Positions 44,962 through 57,100 of a DNA stretch of 64,000 nt are shown piece by piece. The stretch spans positions 115,541,157 through 115,605,156 of the forward strand of contig NC_079492.1 in assembly GCF_020520425.1 (NCBI RefSeq), in the 5' to 3' direction. The translations under genes and the position numbers were made by a program. The notes below the pieces were generated by a model. That model saw only the letters and a list, made by a program, of their open reading frames with translations. It was not told the DNA's origin and searched no databases. Every line of letters starts with the position of its first letter. Positions within the stretch are counted from its first letter, which is position 1. The DNA is from Spinacia oleracea (Eukaryota > Streptophyta > Magnoliopsida > Caryophyllales > Amaranthaceae).

Positions 44962-47900
44962 CAGGCCCGTCCCTAGAGTTTTGGTGGCCTATGGGCGATA
45001 TAATAAATTGGGGCCCTAGTTAATAGATAAACTACAAAAATTATAACTATAGAAAACTTTTCCCTTCGAAATGGAAATTTTTATTACAGTAATTCATCAA
45101 AAGGTCTAATAGAAAAAGTTAAATAACATTTTATAAGCTAAAAAAAACTAAAAGTTAAAAATCAAGTACTTGATCATACTACAAAACGTTGTCTTCGAGC
45201 ATTTCTAGATGCAAAATCACTAATAGTAGTGTCTAAATCAATATGCTCTAATATTTCCTTCTCTATAGATAAAATAGCTAGACCATTCAACCTTTCTTGC
45301 GACATTGACGATCTCAAATAAGTTTTCAATAATTTTAACTTCGAAAAACTTCTTTCAGCAGATGCAACAGTCACTGGCATTGTTAAAAGGATTCGATAAG
45401 CAATTGAAACATTTGGATAACAATCTGCAGCTTTGACAAACTTGAGAATTTCCAATGCCGAGATAAATTCATTTGGCAAAGTCAATTGTAAAACTTTCAA
45501 TTCTGAAAAAAGATCATCTGCATCAACATCCGAAAAATTATTATGAGAAAAAATGTTGTTAAAATTTGTGAAAGATTTTCTTAATTCATCATTATCCAAA
45601 GATTTCAATCTTTCTGAATCAAACAAAAATCCAAAAATACTTTCAAAACCCTTTAGTTCCTCAAATCTATTTTTCAAAGAAGTTATAGCCATATCAACAA
45701 CCACTAGAAAATAATTAACTCGAAAAGATTCTTCGGGTGATTGTATTTCATCATCATTATCATCCTCATCAAATTGTCTTCTTCTAATTATATGACGCTT
45801 TGTTGGAAGTGTTGGCTCAACATTCATATCAAATGCAAGGTTTTTGGAAATATTCATACTAGATTCAAAACCTTCATTTCTATACTTCTCAAAATATAAC
45901 ATTACATCTCCCACTTCTTTCATTGTAGCTCCAATGCACATAGATTTAGATTGCAATTTCTTACTCACCATGTTAATAGCAAACAAAATTTCATACCAAA
46001 TCACCATGCCAAGCAAAAATTCAAAACTGGATAAAGAATTAGACAAACTTTCCGCTTCACTTGATGCAAGGGCATCATTGCCACTAGAATCATACAATTC
46101 TAACAAAGCTAATTTGATTTGAGGTGCTTGATATCTAATAGCTTTAACACTTTTGATTCGACTCTCCCATCGAGTATAACACAAAGATTTCAAAGTTAAA
46201 CCCGGAACATTATCAACTAAAATTTTCCATCTTTTAGGAGAATGTGCAAATAATGTATATATGCGTTGCACAATTCCAAAAAAAGACTTAGCTTTAGTGC
46301 AAGATAGTGCCATATCGGATAAAGTAAGATTTAGACTATGACAAGCACATGGCATGTATAAAGCTCTTGGATTTATTTCAAGTAATCTCTTTTGAACCCC
46401 TTGGTGTTTTCCTTTCATATTAGAACCGTTATCATAACCTTGACCTCTCACATTATCAACATCTAAATCTAGGGACTTGCATATATTTAACAATTCATTG
46501 AAAAGGCCTAATCCAGATGTATCATCTACTTTTAAGAACTCTATGAAAAACTCCTCTACTTTTATTTTATTATTTGATACATTTGTTCTTGATGACTCGT
46601 ATCAGGCGTACAATCAAGGATTACAGAGAAATATTTTGCCTCTTTAATGATCCCTATTATGGAAGTTCTCACACTTTGGGCTAAAAGACAAATCAACTCG
46701 TTTTGTATTTTATGACCAAGGTAGTGATGGTGAATTTCTTGGCTTCGAATACGTCTAACATGATCTTGCATTATCACATCAAATTCAGCAATCATTTCAA
46801 CTACCCCTAAAAAAATACCATTACTATCCTCATAAAGTTTTTCATTAGAACCACGAAAAGCTAGATTATTTTTTAAAAGACATTTTACAACAGATACTAT
46901 TCTGATTAAAACTTGTCTCCAACGTTCTTTTTCCTTTAAAATCCCTTCTTGCAATTCTTTATCAATTCCTTGATTCGTTTTTAATCTTACTTTTGCCTCA
47001 TTCCAAATATTCATATTAGTCATATGCTCAACACTATTCTTATGTTGTTTAAGTCTCTCACTAAGATGTTTCCAATTATCCACCCCATCAGTTGCTAAAA
47101 GACTAATTTTATTCTGAGATGTGAATAATTTGCAACAAAAACAATATACTTTATTAGCAACTTTAGTGTAAATCAACCACTTTCGATCACTAGTTTCTCC
47201 ATTACTCAACTTTCTAGAATAATAAGTATCTGAAAAGTGCCTATTAATATTATCTTTAGGATATGTAAGATTTAATTTTCTTATAGGCCCCTTTTCTACT
47301 ATAATATCCCTAACTCTGTTGTCAAGATTACCCCAATTCATAGGATCATAAAAATCTAATGGAGGGACTAAGTGATCATCAATGCCTACATCATCACCAC
47401 TTGTCGAATTTGGTACATTATCATGGGCATTCAAATTAGCAGCATCCTCATTTATTGGATTTTCATCACTCAAGTGTTCAAGGTCATTTTCATCTACACC
47501 CAATTCACCACCATTTGAAGTCTCTCCTGCTCTTTTAGAAAAATAATTGTGAATAGCCCTTTTTTGTGTTTTTATTAAATTCTCTGTTCGTTGCTTTCTC
47601 TTCTTTTTTTCATAACCAAATAATTTCTTTCTAGGCAACATTATATATTAAAAACATAAGCCAAACATAAATTAGAAAATTAGTTAAAGAACAGTAGCAC
47701 CTGATCTTGTACTTTTCAATTGAAAAGTGAGAACACTCTGCTTTTAATTGAACTTCAAGTCTCCAAATCCACACAGATGTAACTAATCATCACAATTCAC
47801 ATAGAAAATATAATCAGAGATTCAGAATAACATATTACAAAACTAAAATATCAAATTTAGTTTAAAAACTAACATCAGACCTAAAATACCTCAAGGATTT

Positions 47901-48455
47901 CAAGGTTTTTCGAATTACTGAAGCAACAATTGCCGAATGTCGATCTTCCCGTTCTTCCTCGTGAAACACTCCAACACAATTAGCAATTGAAAGGTGTGTA
48001 AAAATCAGAAGAAATAAGAATATTTTTTGATATATAGAAGACATGAAGGGAGGTTTATTTATAAGTATAGATTGTGAATCGAATTTCATTGTAAATTAAA
48101 GATTACCGTTAATTGAAAACAAATTTAGAGATTTTTTAGGAGATTGAATGGGGAAGGAAATTTGGGGGAAATAGTAACAGGAAGAAGAAAAATCTGGAAA
48201 AAGAGGTCTGATTTATAGGGAGTTGGTTTCTTGAATTTTTGGTTGAGAAGTTGAATCATTGAAGGTTGATTTGGAAGGGAAGAAGGCGGAAGAAACAATG
48301 TGGGAAGTTGGTATTTTGGTACTCCACTACCCCGTAACTTGCTGGAGATTTAATTTTTTTTTTATTATTATTTTAAATCATATAACGTAACTTGGGCTTC
48401 TAAAAATTGGGCCCTGGGCGGTGGCCCCTTATACCCTGCCCCAGGGCCGGCCCTG
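44962..48455 (-). mobile_element. hAT DNA transposon, near complete
   Basis: A 3,494-bp element with terminal inverted repeats (CAGGCCCGTCCCTAGAG on the left, CAGGGCCGGCCCTGG read inward from the right) is flanked by a perfect 8-base duplication AAAGCACG at 44954-44961 and 48456-48463. That is the hAT signature. It carries one transposase gene on the minus strand (45,174-47,641). It lies within the second solo LTR and is therefore younger than it. A cargo-like small frame between the transposase start and the right end is not convincing. Confidence 0.92.
45174..47641 (-). CDS. hAT transposase (zf-MYM1/TTF-type), one frameshift
   Basis: The transposase starts at the ATG at 47,641, with a basic N-terminus that looks like a nuclear signal (RKKLFGYEKKKRKQR). 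A TTF-type zinc finger (KWLIYTKVANKVYCFCCKLF) follows, then the central DUF4371-like domain. The C-terminus has the hAT dimerisation block (SAERSFSKLKLLKTYLRSSM, then SQERLNGLAILSIE). The combined length is about 820 residues, as in ZMYM1-like plant hAT proteins. The frame shifts once near 46,570: the first frame stops at 46,562 just after HQEQM, while the neighbouring frame continues with VSNNKIKVEEFF and then the second long open frame. The element is therefore probably no longer self-mobile, though the damage is slight. Confidence 0.85.
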
Positions 48456-50786
48456 AAAGCACGTAATCAGCAAAACTGAGTACTACATACTAAAACAATA
48501 ATAATCCTAACATGATACTATTAAACGAACAACCCTAACATGATACTAATGAACATAAATAAGGGCAGACAAAACATGATAATTTGACGACCATACTTGA
48601 CTAGAATAGGCTAGACTTATAACAATAATATTATTTTAGTTGAAATAGACAATGGACCGAGTTGTCCGTCCGGCAGTCTTTACTAAGGAAGACGAGGTAC
48701 GGGCGCGACTCCGTAACCTCAGAGACCTGCGATATCGAGGAACATTTGAATAAAAATAGGACACGGTGATCAATCCGGTCCGAGATAAAGGCCATGGGCT
48801 ACCACCATGAACCCCAACTCCTGTTTGTCCGTCACTTTAGACGTGCACAGTCTAAAGCTATTGCTACTCAGTTTCACTTTACATGATTTACAAATTGAGA
48901 CTCTGTTATGACTCAATGATCATAAAGGCATCAATCAAGACTCATTCCAATTTATCCAACCTTTCCTTTAACCATGATCAACCCCTGTATATGGGTATAA
49001 AGTTTCAACTTACTAAACAAGGTCCACCGCCCTCATAAAGTAGTGAAAAGCTAAAAAGGGAACAACAATCAATCGATCCAAACCAACATATATAGAATAA
49101 TCTAGTGTTCCCAACCAACATGTTTGTATCAATCATCCATACTAACATGTTACAATTCTCATAATGCAATATAAGTTCAATATGTCCGTCCAACAGTATT
49201 AAACATGCAATTTCAACATAACCAAGTTCGTCAATAATATCAACATAACCAAGTTCAACAACAATCTCAACACAACCAAGTTCACCAACAAATTCAACAT
49301 GGTTTCAACAATTAGCACACATTCCAAGCACACAGGTATGTACGTACCTTGTGTAAACAAACTGCGAAACCACTTTAACAATTCAAAATTCGCCTAAAGA
49401 GAATTCTCCGCCTAAAACAACCAACAATTATTCCCAATCAATTTCTAATCGTTCGCAACCATAACAAGGCATTCTAAGTACATTCTAAACATATTTAGAA
49501 CATTCCCCAATATCAAAACTTGAATGTTTAATCTCCTAGCATAATAATTATTGAATCAATGATCCCCAATCTTTCTAAACTCCAATAAAACATTCTTTTT
49601 AAAATTTCCAGCAATATAAAATCGTTTAAAAATTCATCAAAACCAAATTATCATGCCCGAAATCATAAAAATCATAACTTTAATAATTCATAATCATCTT
49701 AAACCATTAAAACCTTAAAAATTCATGCTTTAATAATTAAAAATCATTATTTCAATGCAGTTAAATAATCTGAAAATTAAATTTATTATTTAAACATAAT
49801 ATATAATCTGAAAATCTAACTAATCATAAAAACGTATAATTTAAATTCAAGAACATAATTTAAATTATTAAAACTTAATTAATTTCATTAATTAGTTTAG
49901 GGTTTAAAGAAATAACCAAATAAAGGAGGGGAGAGTGTGTTGGCCGGCGGACAGAGGCACGTCGGCGGCAGGGTCGTTCGCGGCAGCGGGTCAGGGCGGT
50001 CTCGGAGGCTGAACACCGCAACTGGTGGTGCGAGTGGGTGGTGATTCCGCTGGTTGCGTGCGAAAGGAGAAAACAAAGAGGAGAGGAAAAGGGCGTCGGC
50101 TGGAGCAGCGGCGACGGTGCAGGTGGGGCGGCGCAATGCGGTGGAAACGGTGAATGTGGTTGGCGTGCACTGGTGGAGAAGGTGGTCGTAGTGGTTGCTG
50201 CGCAAAATAGAGCACAAGTGAGGGGGAAGACAAAGAACAACAAGAGAGAGAAAGGAAAACGAAAGAGAAGAGGAGGAAGGAGAGGGAGTTACCGGCGGTG
50301 GGGCACCGGTGGCGCAGGGACGGCGGTTAGGCAGTGGTTGCCGGCGACGGCTGCAAAGATAGGAGCAAAGTTTTTGAGGGTTTTGGCTGGTTTACGTGAA
50401 TGGAAAGAAGAAGGGTTTTGTGTATTTGGTTTTGAGTTTCACGTGAAGTTGGAAGGGAAGGGAGGAGAAATTTTGGGCTTACTTATTTTGGGCTTTGTCA
50501 ACTTGGGCTAGGAATAGAATTGAGTTTGTTTGAATCCAAAACGGTTAGGATTGTTTTCTAAATTCAATCGAACGTGTTTTCGTAAAACGAATTTTTTTCA
50601 ATGTAAAGTTCTAAAATTATTTTGATTTCATAAATCGTTAAAAAAAAATTTAAATGTAATTAACTAAAATAAATATACGTTAATTATATATTTATTATTA
50701 AAATTCGTAAATTCTATTAAATTATAAATAACTATACCTTAAAATATATTAATAAAATCTATAAATTTACGGGGGATTACATAACG

Positions 50787-51141
50787 GCCTTAGGTTCCCT
50801 TGTTATTCCTGGTGTGGGAATCGTTCAACATACATCTAACGGAGTAGAGATTGAGGGTTCGGGGGACATTTACTAATACGGGGAGTGCAATGCATTAGCC
50901 CATGAAGCGGTCCTTGCTAGTTCAATGTAACGAAGACGAAACATGTGTTAGACTACATTACTAATCTGAATTGCTTTAATGCACAAGTATTAACTAACAA
51001 TCGTCAAGATGTGATTTAGATTGATTTAAGCTACCAAACAATAATCCGTATTGTCCCAAGAATATCTTATTAGGCGTGATAAATAATCATATTATGTTTG
51101 ACATATTTATAATGGTGATTAAAGCAATAAAACAGATTATG
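50787..51141. other. Short flank between two LTR-derived elements
   Basis: This is unremarkable sequence between the solo LTR and the 3' LTR of the minus-strand Angela-like element. Its last five bases, TTATG, are the left target duplication of that element. No gene is seen. Confidence 0.5.
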
Positions 51142-54100
51142 TGTTAGGTTATGATACATATGAATAAACATAAATCATGCGGAAAAATCATAAAGCCAGG
51201 AAACATATTATTTACACATAATCATTAAACATAATTCAGATGCATACACTTTGTAGCGTGCCCTCCCTAGCTGCGCCCGAACCGAACAAGAACAAGTCTT
51301 TAGGACTCCAAGTGTCGTCCCTCCGTAGATAGTCCACAGCACGTCCGAATCCGCCTTAAGCTTGACCAACTAGAATCGCCCTTAAGGTTACTAGGATTTT
51401 CGGCTATTTGGGTTGCAAGTGTTTGGCTGATTTTTGCTTGAAAATCTTACCTTTTGAATACTTCAAATCTCGATGTAAATATGTGACCCTAGGCACCTAT
51501 TTATAGAGTTTATGGAAATGAATTATAATCCTACTAGGATATGGATTTATTAATTAGAATCCTATTAGAACTCTAAATAATAAATTTAATCTTTTAGGAT
51601 TAGGATTTAATCAATGCACGAATTCCGATAGGATTAGGATTCGTTACGAACACGAGCACACGCACACGCATGCACGCCCGCACGCAGGCCTTGCGGCCCA
51701 CGCCGAGCGCACATCGCATGCGGCCTCGCAGCCCATGGGCTTCGTGCGCGCCCGCCATTGCTTGGCTGGGCCTGGCCTTGCGCTGGGCCTGGTCGAGCAG
51801 TTGGCGTGCGGCTTGCTGGGCGTTGGCCTGGCCTCGTGCTGGGCCTTCGTCTAGCAAGCCTCGTCCGATGCTAATTCGTACGATACGCTTTTCGATTAAA
51901 TTCTCGTTTCCGGAATTCATTTCCGATACGAACAATATTTAATATTTCCGATTCCGGAATTAATTTCCGTTTCGAACAAATATTTAATATTTCCGTTTCC
52001 GGAATTATTTTCCGATTCCGATAATATTTCCGATTCTGACAATATTTCCGTTTCCGGCAATATTTCCGATTCCGGCAATATTTCCATTTCCTATAATATT
52101 TTCCAATACGTACCATGTTTTCGTTTCCGGCTACATCTACGACTTGGATAATATTTATATTTCCGATACGATCCATATTTCCGTTTCCGGCAATATCATC
52201 GTTTCCGGAGTATTCATTTCTTGCTTGTGACGATCTCAGTTCCCACTGAAACCAAGATCCGTCGATTCCGAATATCCATAGATAGAGTATTTAATTCCAT
52301 TAAATACTTGATCCGTTTACGTACTATTTGTGTGACCCTACGGGTTCAGTCATGAGTAAGCTGTGGATTAATATAATTAATTCCACTTGAACTGAAGCGG
52401 CCTCTAGCTAGGCATTCAGCTCACTTGATCTCACTGAATTATTAACTTGTTAATTAATACTGAACCGCATTTATTAGACTTAATATTATATTCATACTTG
52501 GACCAAGGGCATTATTTCCTTCAGTCTCCCACTTGTCCTTAGGGACAAGTGTGCATTTCCTAATTCCTTTGTCGCTCGATGCTTGCTCTTGAACGTAAGG
52601 TAAGAGTTGTTATCCTTATTATGTCCAGAGGTGTTTCTCGGTTTCAGAGTTCAACTGATCAAATAAACAGATAATCATAGCCTATGATTCATCCGAGCAC
52701 GGCCATGCATTTTACAGTTTCTAGCTCTCCGAGTGGCCTTGTACAACTTTTAAGCATCTCATCCCGATTTATGGGAGGACAATCCCAATCTTGCGATCTT
52801 GAGATTAGACTTCGTTTGATAGGTGATTACCTGAGCGTTGCCTTTATAGCCTCCTTTTACGGTGCGACGGTTGGTCAACGTCAAAGTAACCAGTTCTCAA
52901 ACAAGTAATCTCAAATCACTCAGGTATTGAGGATTTAGTGTCTAATAATTTTAATGAAATTTACTTATGACAGATTTTCATCTCTTACAGTAAAGTTTCA
53001 TAGTTCTTTCCGATACTAGTCTTCCCAAAGTAAGTATCTATGCAAATGATTATGACATTGCCATGTCCACATAGTTCAAGAAACAGAACTACTAGTCATC
53101 TTGCATTCTAGTCGTCTAACGTTTTCTATGCGTCCAATTTTATAGATAACTCCGACCAGGGACCATTTTCAACTTTTGACATTCAAGTTCACTTGATAGA
53201 CATTTATTAGTCACAGGACTGGTCCTGACAGTCTATCTTGAATATTTCGTCAAATTGAAGGGACTCATCATTTAATAAACCACAAATTAAATGGAAAATG
53301 AATTCTATTCATTTATTGTGAATGATTAACCAATAATGTTTTACAAAGTATTAAACTCTAAAACTTTAAAACATTAAATAAGGACATCAAAGCCGTTCTC
53401 CAATATGCTTGATTCCCATAGCTGCAGTGTGCGAGTTGTGCTTCGCCTGCGGCAGAGGTTTAGTCAATGGATCTGATATGTTGTCATCAGTTTCAATCTT
53501 GCTTATCTCGACTTCTTTTCTTTCAACGAACTCTCGTAGAAGGTGAAATCTACGAAGTACATGCTTGACTCTTTGGTGGTGTCTAGGCTCCTTTGCCTGT
53601 GCAATAGCTCCGTTATTATCACAATACAGGGCTATTGGTCCTTTAATGGTGGGGACTACACCAAGTTCACCTATGAAATTCCTTAGCCATATAGCTTCCT
53701 TTGCTGCTTCATGTGCAGCAATGTACTCCGCTTCAGTTGTAGAATCCGCAATGGTTCTTTGCTTAGCACTTTTCCAGCTTACTGCTCCTCCGTTGAGGTA
53801 GAAGACAAACCCAGACTGTGATCTGAAATCATCTTTGTCGGTTTGGAAACTTGCGTCCGTATAGCCTTTAACAATTAATTCATCATCTCCACCATAGACC
53901 AGGAAGTCATCTTTGTGCCTTTTCAGGTACTTCAGAATATTCTTGGCAGCAGTCCAATGTGCCTCTCCTGGGTCTGACTGGTATCTGCTCGTAGCACTGA
54001 GTGCGTACGCAACATCCGGGCGTGTACATATCATAGCATATATTATTAAACCAATCAATGATGCATATGGAATCCCATTCATTCGTCTACGCTCATCAAG

Positions 54101-57100
54101 TGTTTTTGGGCACTGACTCTAAGCAAGAGTCATTCCATGAGACATGGGTAGGTAGCCTCGCTTGGAGTCTGCCATCTTGAACCTATCAAGCACCTTATTG
54201 ATATAAGTGCTTTGACTAAGTCCAATCATCCTTTTAGATCTATCTCTGTAAATCTTGATGCCCAATATGTATTGTGCTTCTCCTAGATCCTTCATAGAAA
54301 AACATTTTCCAAGCCAAATCTTAACAGAGTTCAACATAGGAATGTCATTTCCGATAAGTAATATGTCGTCGACATATAATACTAGAAAAGCAATTTTTCT
54401 CCCACTGACCTTCTTGTATACACAAGATTCGTCTGCGTTCTTGATGAAACCAAAGTCACTGACTGCTTCATCAAAACGTATATTCCAGCTCCTGGATGCC
54501 TGCTTCAATCCATAGATTGATTTCTTTAGCTTGCATACCTTTTTAGCATTCTTTGGATCCTCAAAACCCTCAGGCTGTTTCATAAACACAGTTTCTGTTA
54601 AAACGCCGTTTAAGAAAGCGGTTTTGACATCCATCTGCCATATTTCGTAATCGTAATATGTAGCGATTGCTAACATTATCCGAATAGACTTTAGCATTGC
54701 AACTGGTGAAAAGGTTTCATCGTAATCCACACCGTGGACTTGCCTGTATCCTTTTGCAACCAATCTAGCTTTGAAAACTTCTAGTTTCCCATCCTTGTCC
54801 TTTTTCAGTTTGAAAACCCATTTGCTTCCAATGGCTTGGTAGCCATCTGGCAAATCGACCAAATCCCAAACTTGGTTTTCAGACATGGACTCTAATTCAG
54901 ATTGCATGGCTTCTTGCCATTGTTTGGAGCTAGGGCTCGTCATAGCTTGTTTGTAAGTCGCAGGTTCATCACTTTCAAGTAATAGAACATCATAGCTCTC
55001 GTTCGTCAAAATACCTAAGTACCTTTCCAGTTGAGATCTATATCTCTGCGATCTACGCGGGGTTACATCTCTAGATTGTCCATGATTCTCACCAGAAACT
55101 TCTAAAGATCTCTGAGTTTCATCCTGAATGTCATCTTGAGCATTCTCTAGAGTTTGTTGTTCGACTCGAATTTCTTCGAGGTCTACTTTTCTCCCACTTG
55201 TCATTTTGGAAATGTGATTCTTTTCCAAAAAGATACCATCTCGAGCAACAAACACCTTGTTCTCAGATGTATTGTAGAAGTAATACCCCTTTGTTTCCTT
55301 TGGATAGCCCACAAGGATACATTTGTCAGATTTTGGATGAAGTTTTTCTGAAATTAATCGTTTGACGTATACTTCACATCCCAAATCTTAAGAAAAGACA
55401 CTTTTGGAGGCTTTCCAAACCATAACTCATATGGAGTCTTTTCACCAGCTTTAGACGGAGCTCTATTTATAGTGAGTGCGGCTGTATTTAGTGCATGTCC
55501 CCAAAATTCTATTGGAAGTTCGGCCTGACCCATCATTGATCTAACCATGTCTAGCAAGGTTTTGTTCCTCCGTTCCGACACACCGTTCCATTGTGGTGTT
55601 CCAGGAGGAGTCAATTCTGATAGAATTCCACATTCTTTCAGATGGTCATCGAATTCATAGCTCAGATATTCACCGCCTCTATCAGACTGCAGTGCCTTAA
55701 TCTTCTTGCCTAATTGATTCTCTACTTCACTCTAAAATTCCTTGAATTTGTCAAAGGATTCAGACTTATGCTTCATTAGGTAGACATAACCATATCTACT
55801 GAAGTCATCAGTGAAAGTGATAAAGTAGCTGAAACCACCCCTAGCATTTGTACTCATTGGTCCACATACATCTGTATGGATTAAACCCAATAGTTCAGTT
55901 GCTCTTTCTCCAACTTTAGAGAAAGGTTGCTTTGTCATTTTGCCAAGTAAACATGATTCGCACTTACCATAATCCTCTAAGTCAAATGGTTCTAGAATTC
56001 CTTCCTTTTGAAGTCTTTCAATGCGTTTCAAGTTAATATGGCCTAATCGACAATGCCACGGATAGGTGAGATCTGAATCATCCTTTTTGGCCTTTTTGGT
56101 ATTTATGTTATAAACTTGTTTGTCGTGATCTAATAAATAAAGTCCATTGACTAATCTAGCAGATCCATAAAACATCTCTTTAAAATAAAATGAACAACTA
56201 TTGTCTTTTATTAAAAAGGAAAATCCCTTAGCATCTAAGCAAGAAACAGAAATGATGTTTTTAGTAAGACTTGGAACATGGAAACGCTCTTCTAGTTCCA
56301 AAACTAGCCCAGAGGGCAACGACAAATAATAAGTTCCTACAGCTAATGCAGCAATCCGTGCTCCATTTTCCACTCGTAGGTCGACTTCACCCTTGCTTAA
56401 CTTTCTACTTCTTCTTAGTCCCTGTGAATTGGAACATAAGTGTGAGCCACAACCTGTATCTAATACCCAAGAAGTTGAATTAGCAAGTATACAGTCTATA
56501 ACGAAAATACCTGAAGATGGAACGAGTGTTCCGTTCTTCTGATCTTCCTTTAGCTTTGGACATTCTCTTTTGTAATGGCCTATTCCATCACAATAAAGAC
56601 AGCTTGATGTGGACTTGTCCTGCTTTGATTTAGCATTGCCCTTGGACTTTCCACTTTTCTTGAATGGTCTCCCTTTAGCCTTGAGTAAACCTTTGGCTTC
56701 ACAGTCCAGTATTATCTCAGCCTTTCTGACAAGGTGAACAAATTCTGCAACTGTTTCTTCTCTTGGTTCACTTAGGTATAGTTGTTTGAAGCGACCAAAC
56801 CAACTATGCAGTGAATTGAGCAAGATAGAGACTGCCATCCTTTCGCTTATTGGTGTTCCTAGCAGACTTAGGCGATCGAAATATGAAAGCATAAGATCCA
56901 CATGGAACCTTAGTGGGACGCCTACCCTTTGTTTAGTACGAAGGAGCTGAACATGTGTTTCTTGGACTTCCATCCTATAACACCTGTTGGAAGAACTAAC
57001 ATTTAGACCAGACATTGATTCAATCAACTCATGGACGTTCAGGTCCCTGTCCTCCGTGCTTCCACGACAGATATCCCTCAGATTCTTGATGAGCGTAAAA

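Larger units (their letters stand above)
44546..50781. mobile_element. Second long solo LTR (about 2.7 kb net), interrupted by a hAT element
   Basis: The unit starts TGTAATACCC and ends GGGGGATTACA. It is flanked by the 5-base duplication TAACG at 44541-44545 and 50782-50786. After removal of the hAT element (44,962-48,455) about 2.7 kb of non-coding sequence remains, with no partner LTR, primer site or protein domain. The right part holds a GC-rich island (about 49,930-50,360). The ends resemble those of the solo LTR at 19,265, so both probably belong to related Ty3/gypsy groups. The group assignment is an inference. Confidence 0.7.

Noticed and set aside
49875-50511. Overlapping GC-rich open frames on both strands
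   Set aside because: They lie in the GC-rich part of a solo LTR, have low-complexity Pro/Ser/Gly/Arg composition and no domain. High GC alone explains the long frames.
51600-52211. Regularly spaced short repeats that look superficially like a CRISPR array
   Set aside because: The units have no constant repeat with unique spacers, lie within an LTR and recur in each LTR copy. The host is a eukaryote and no cas genes exist.
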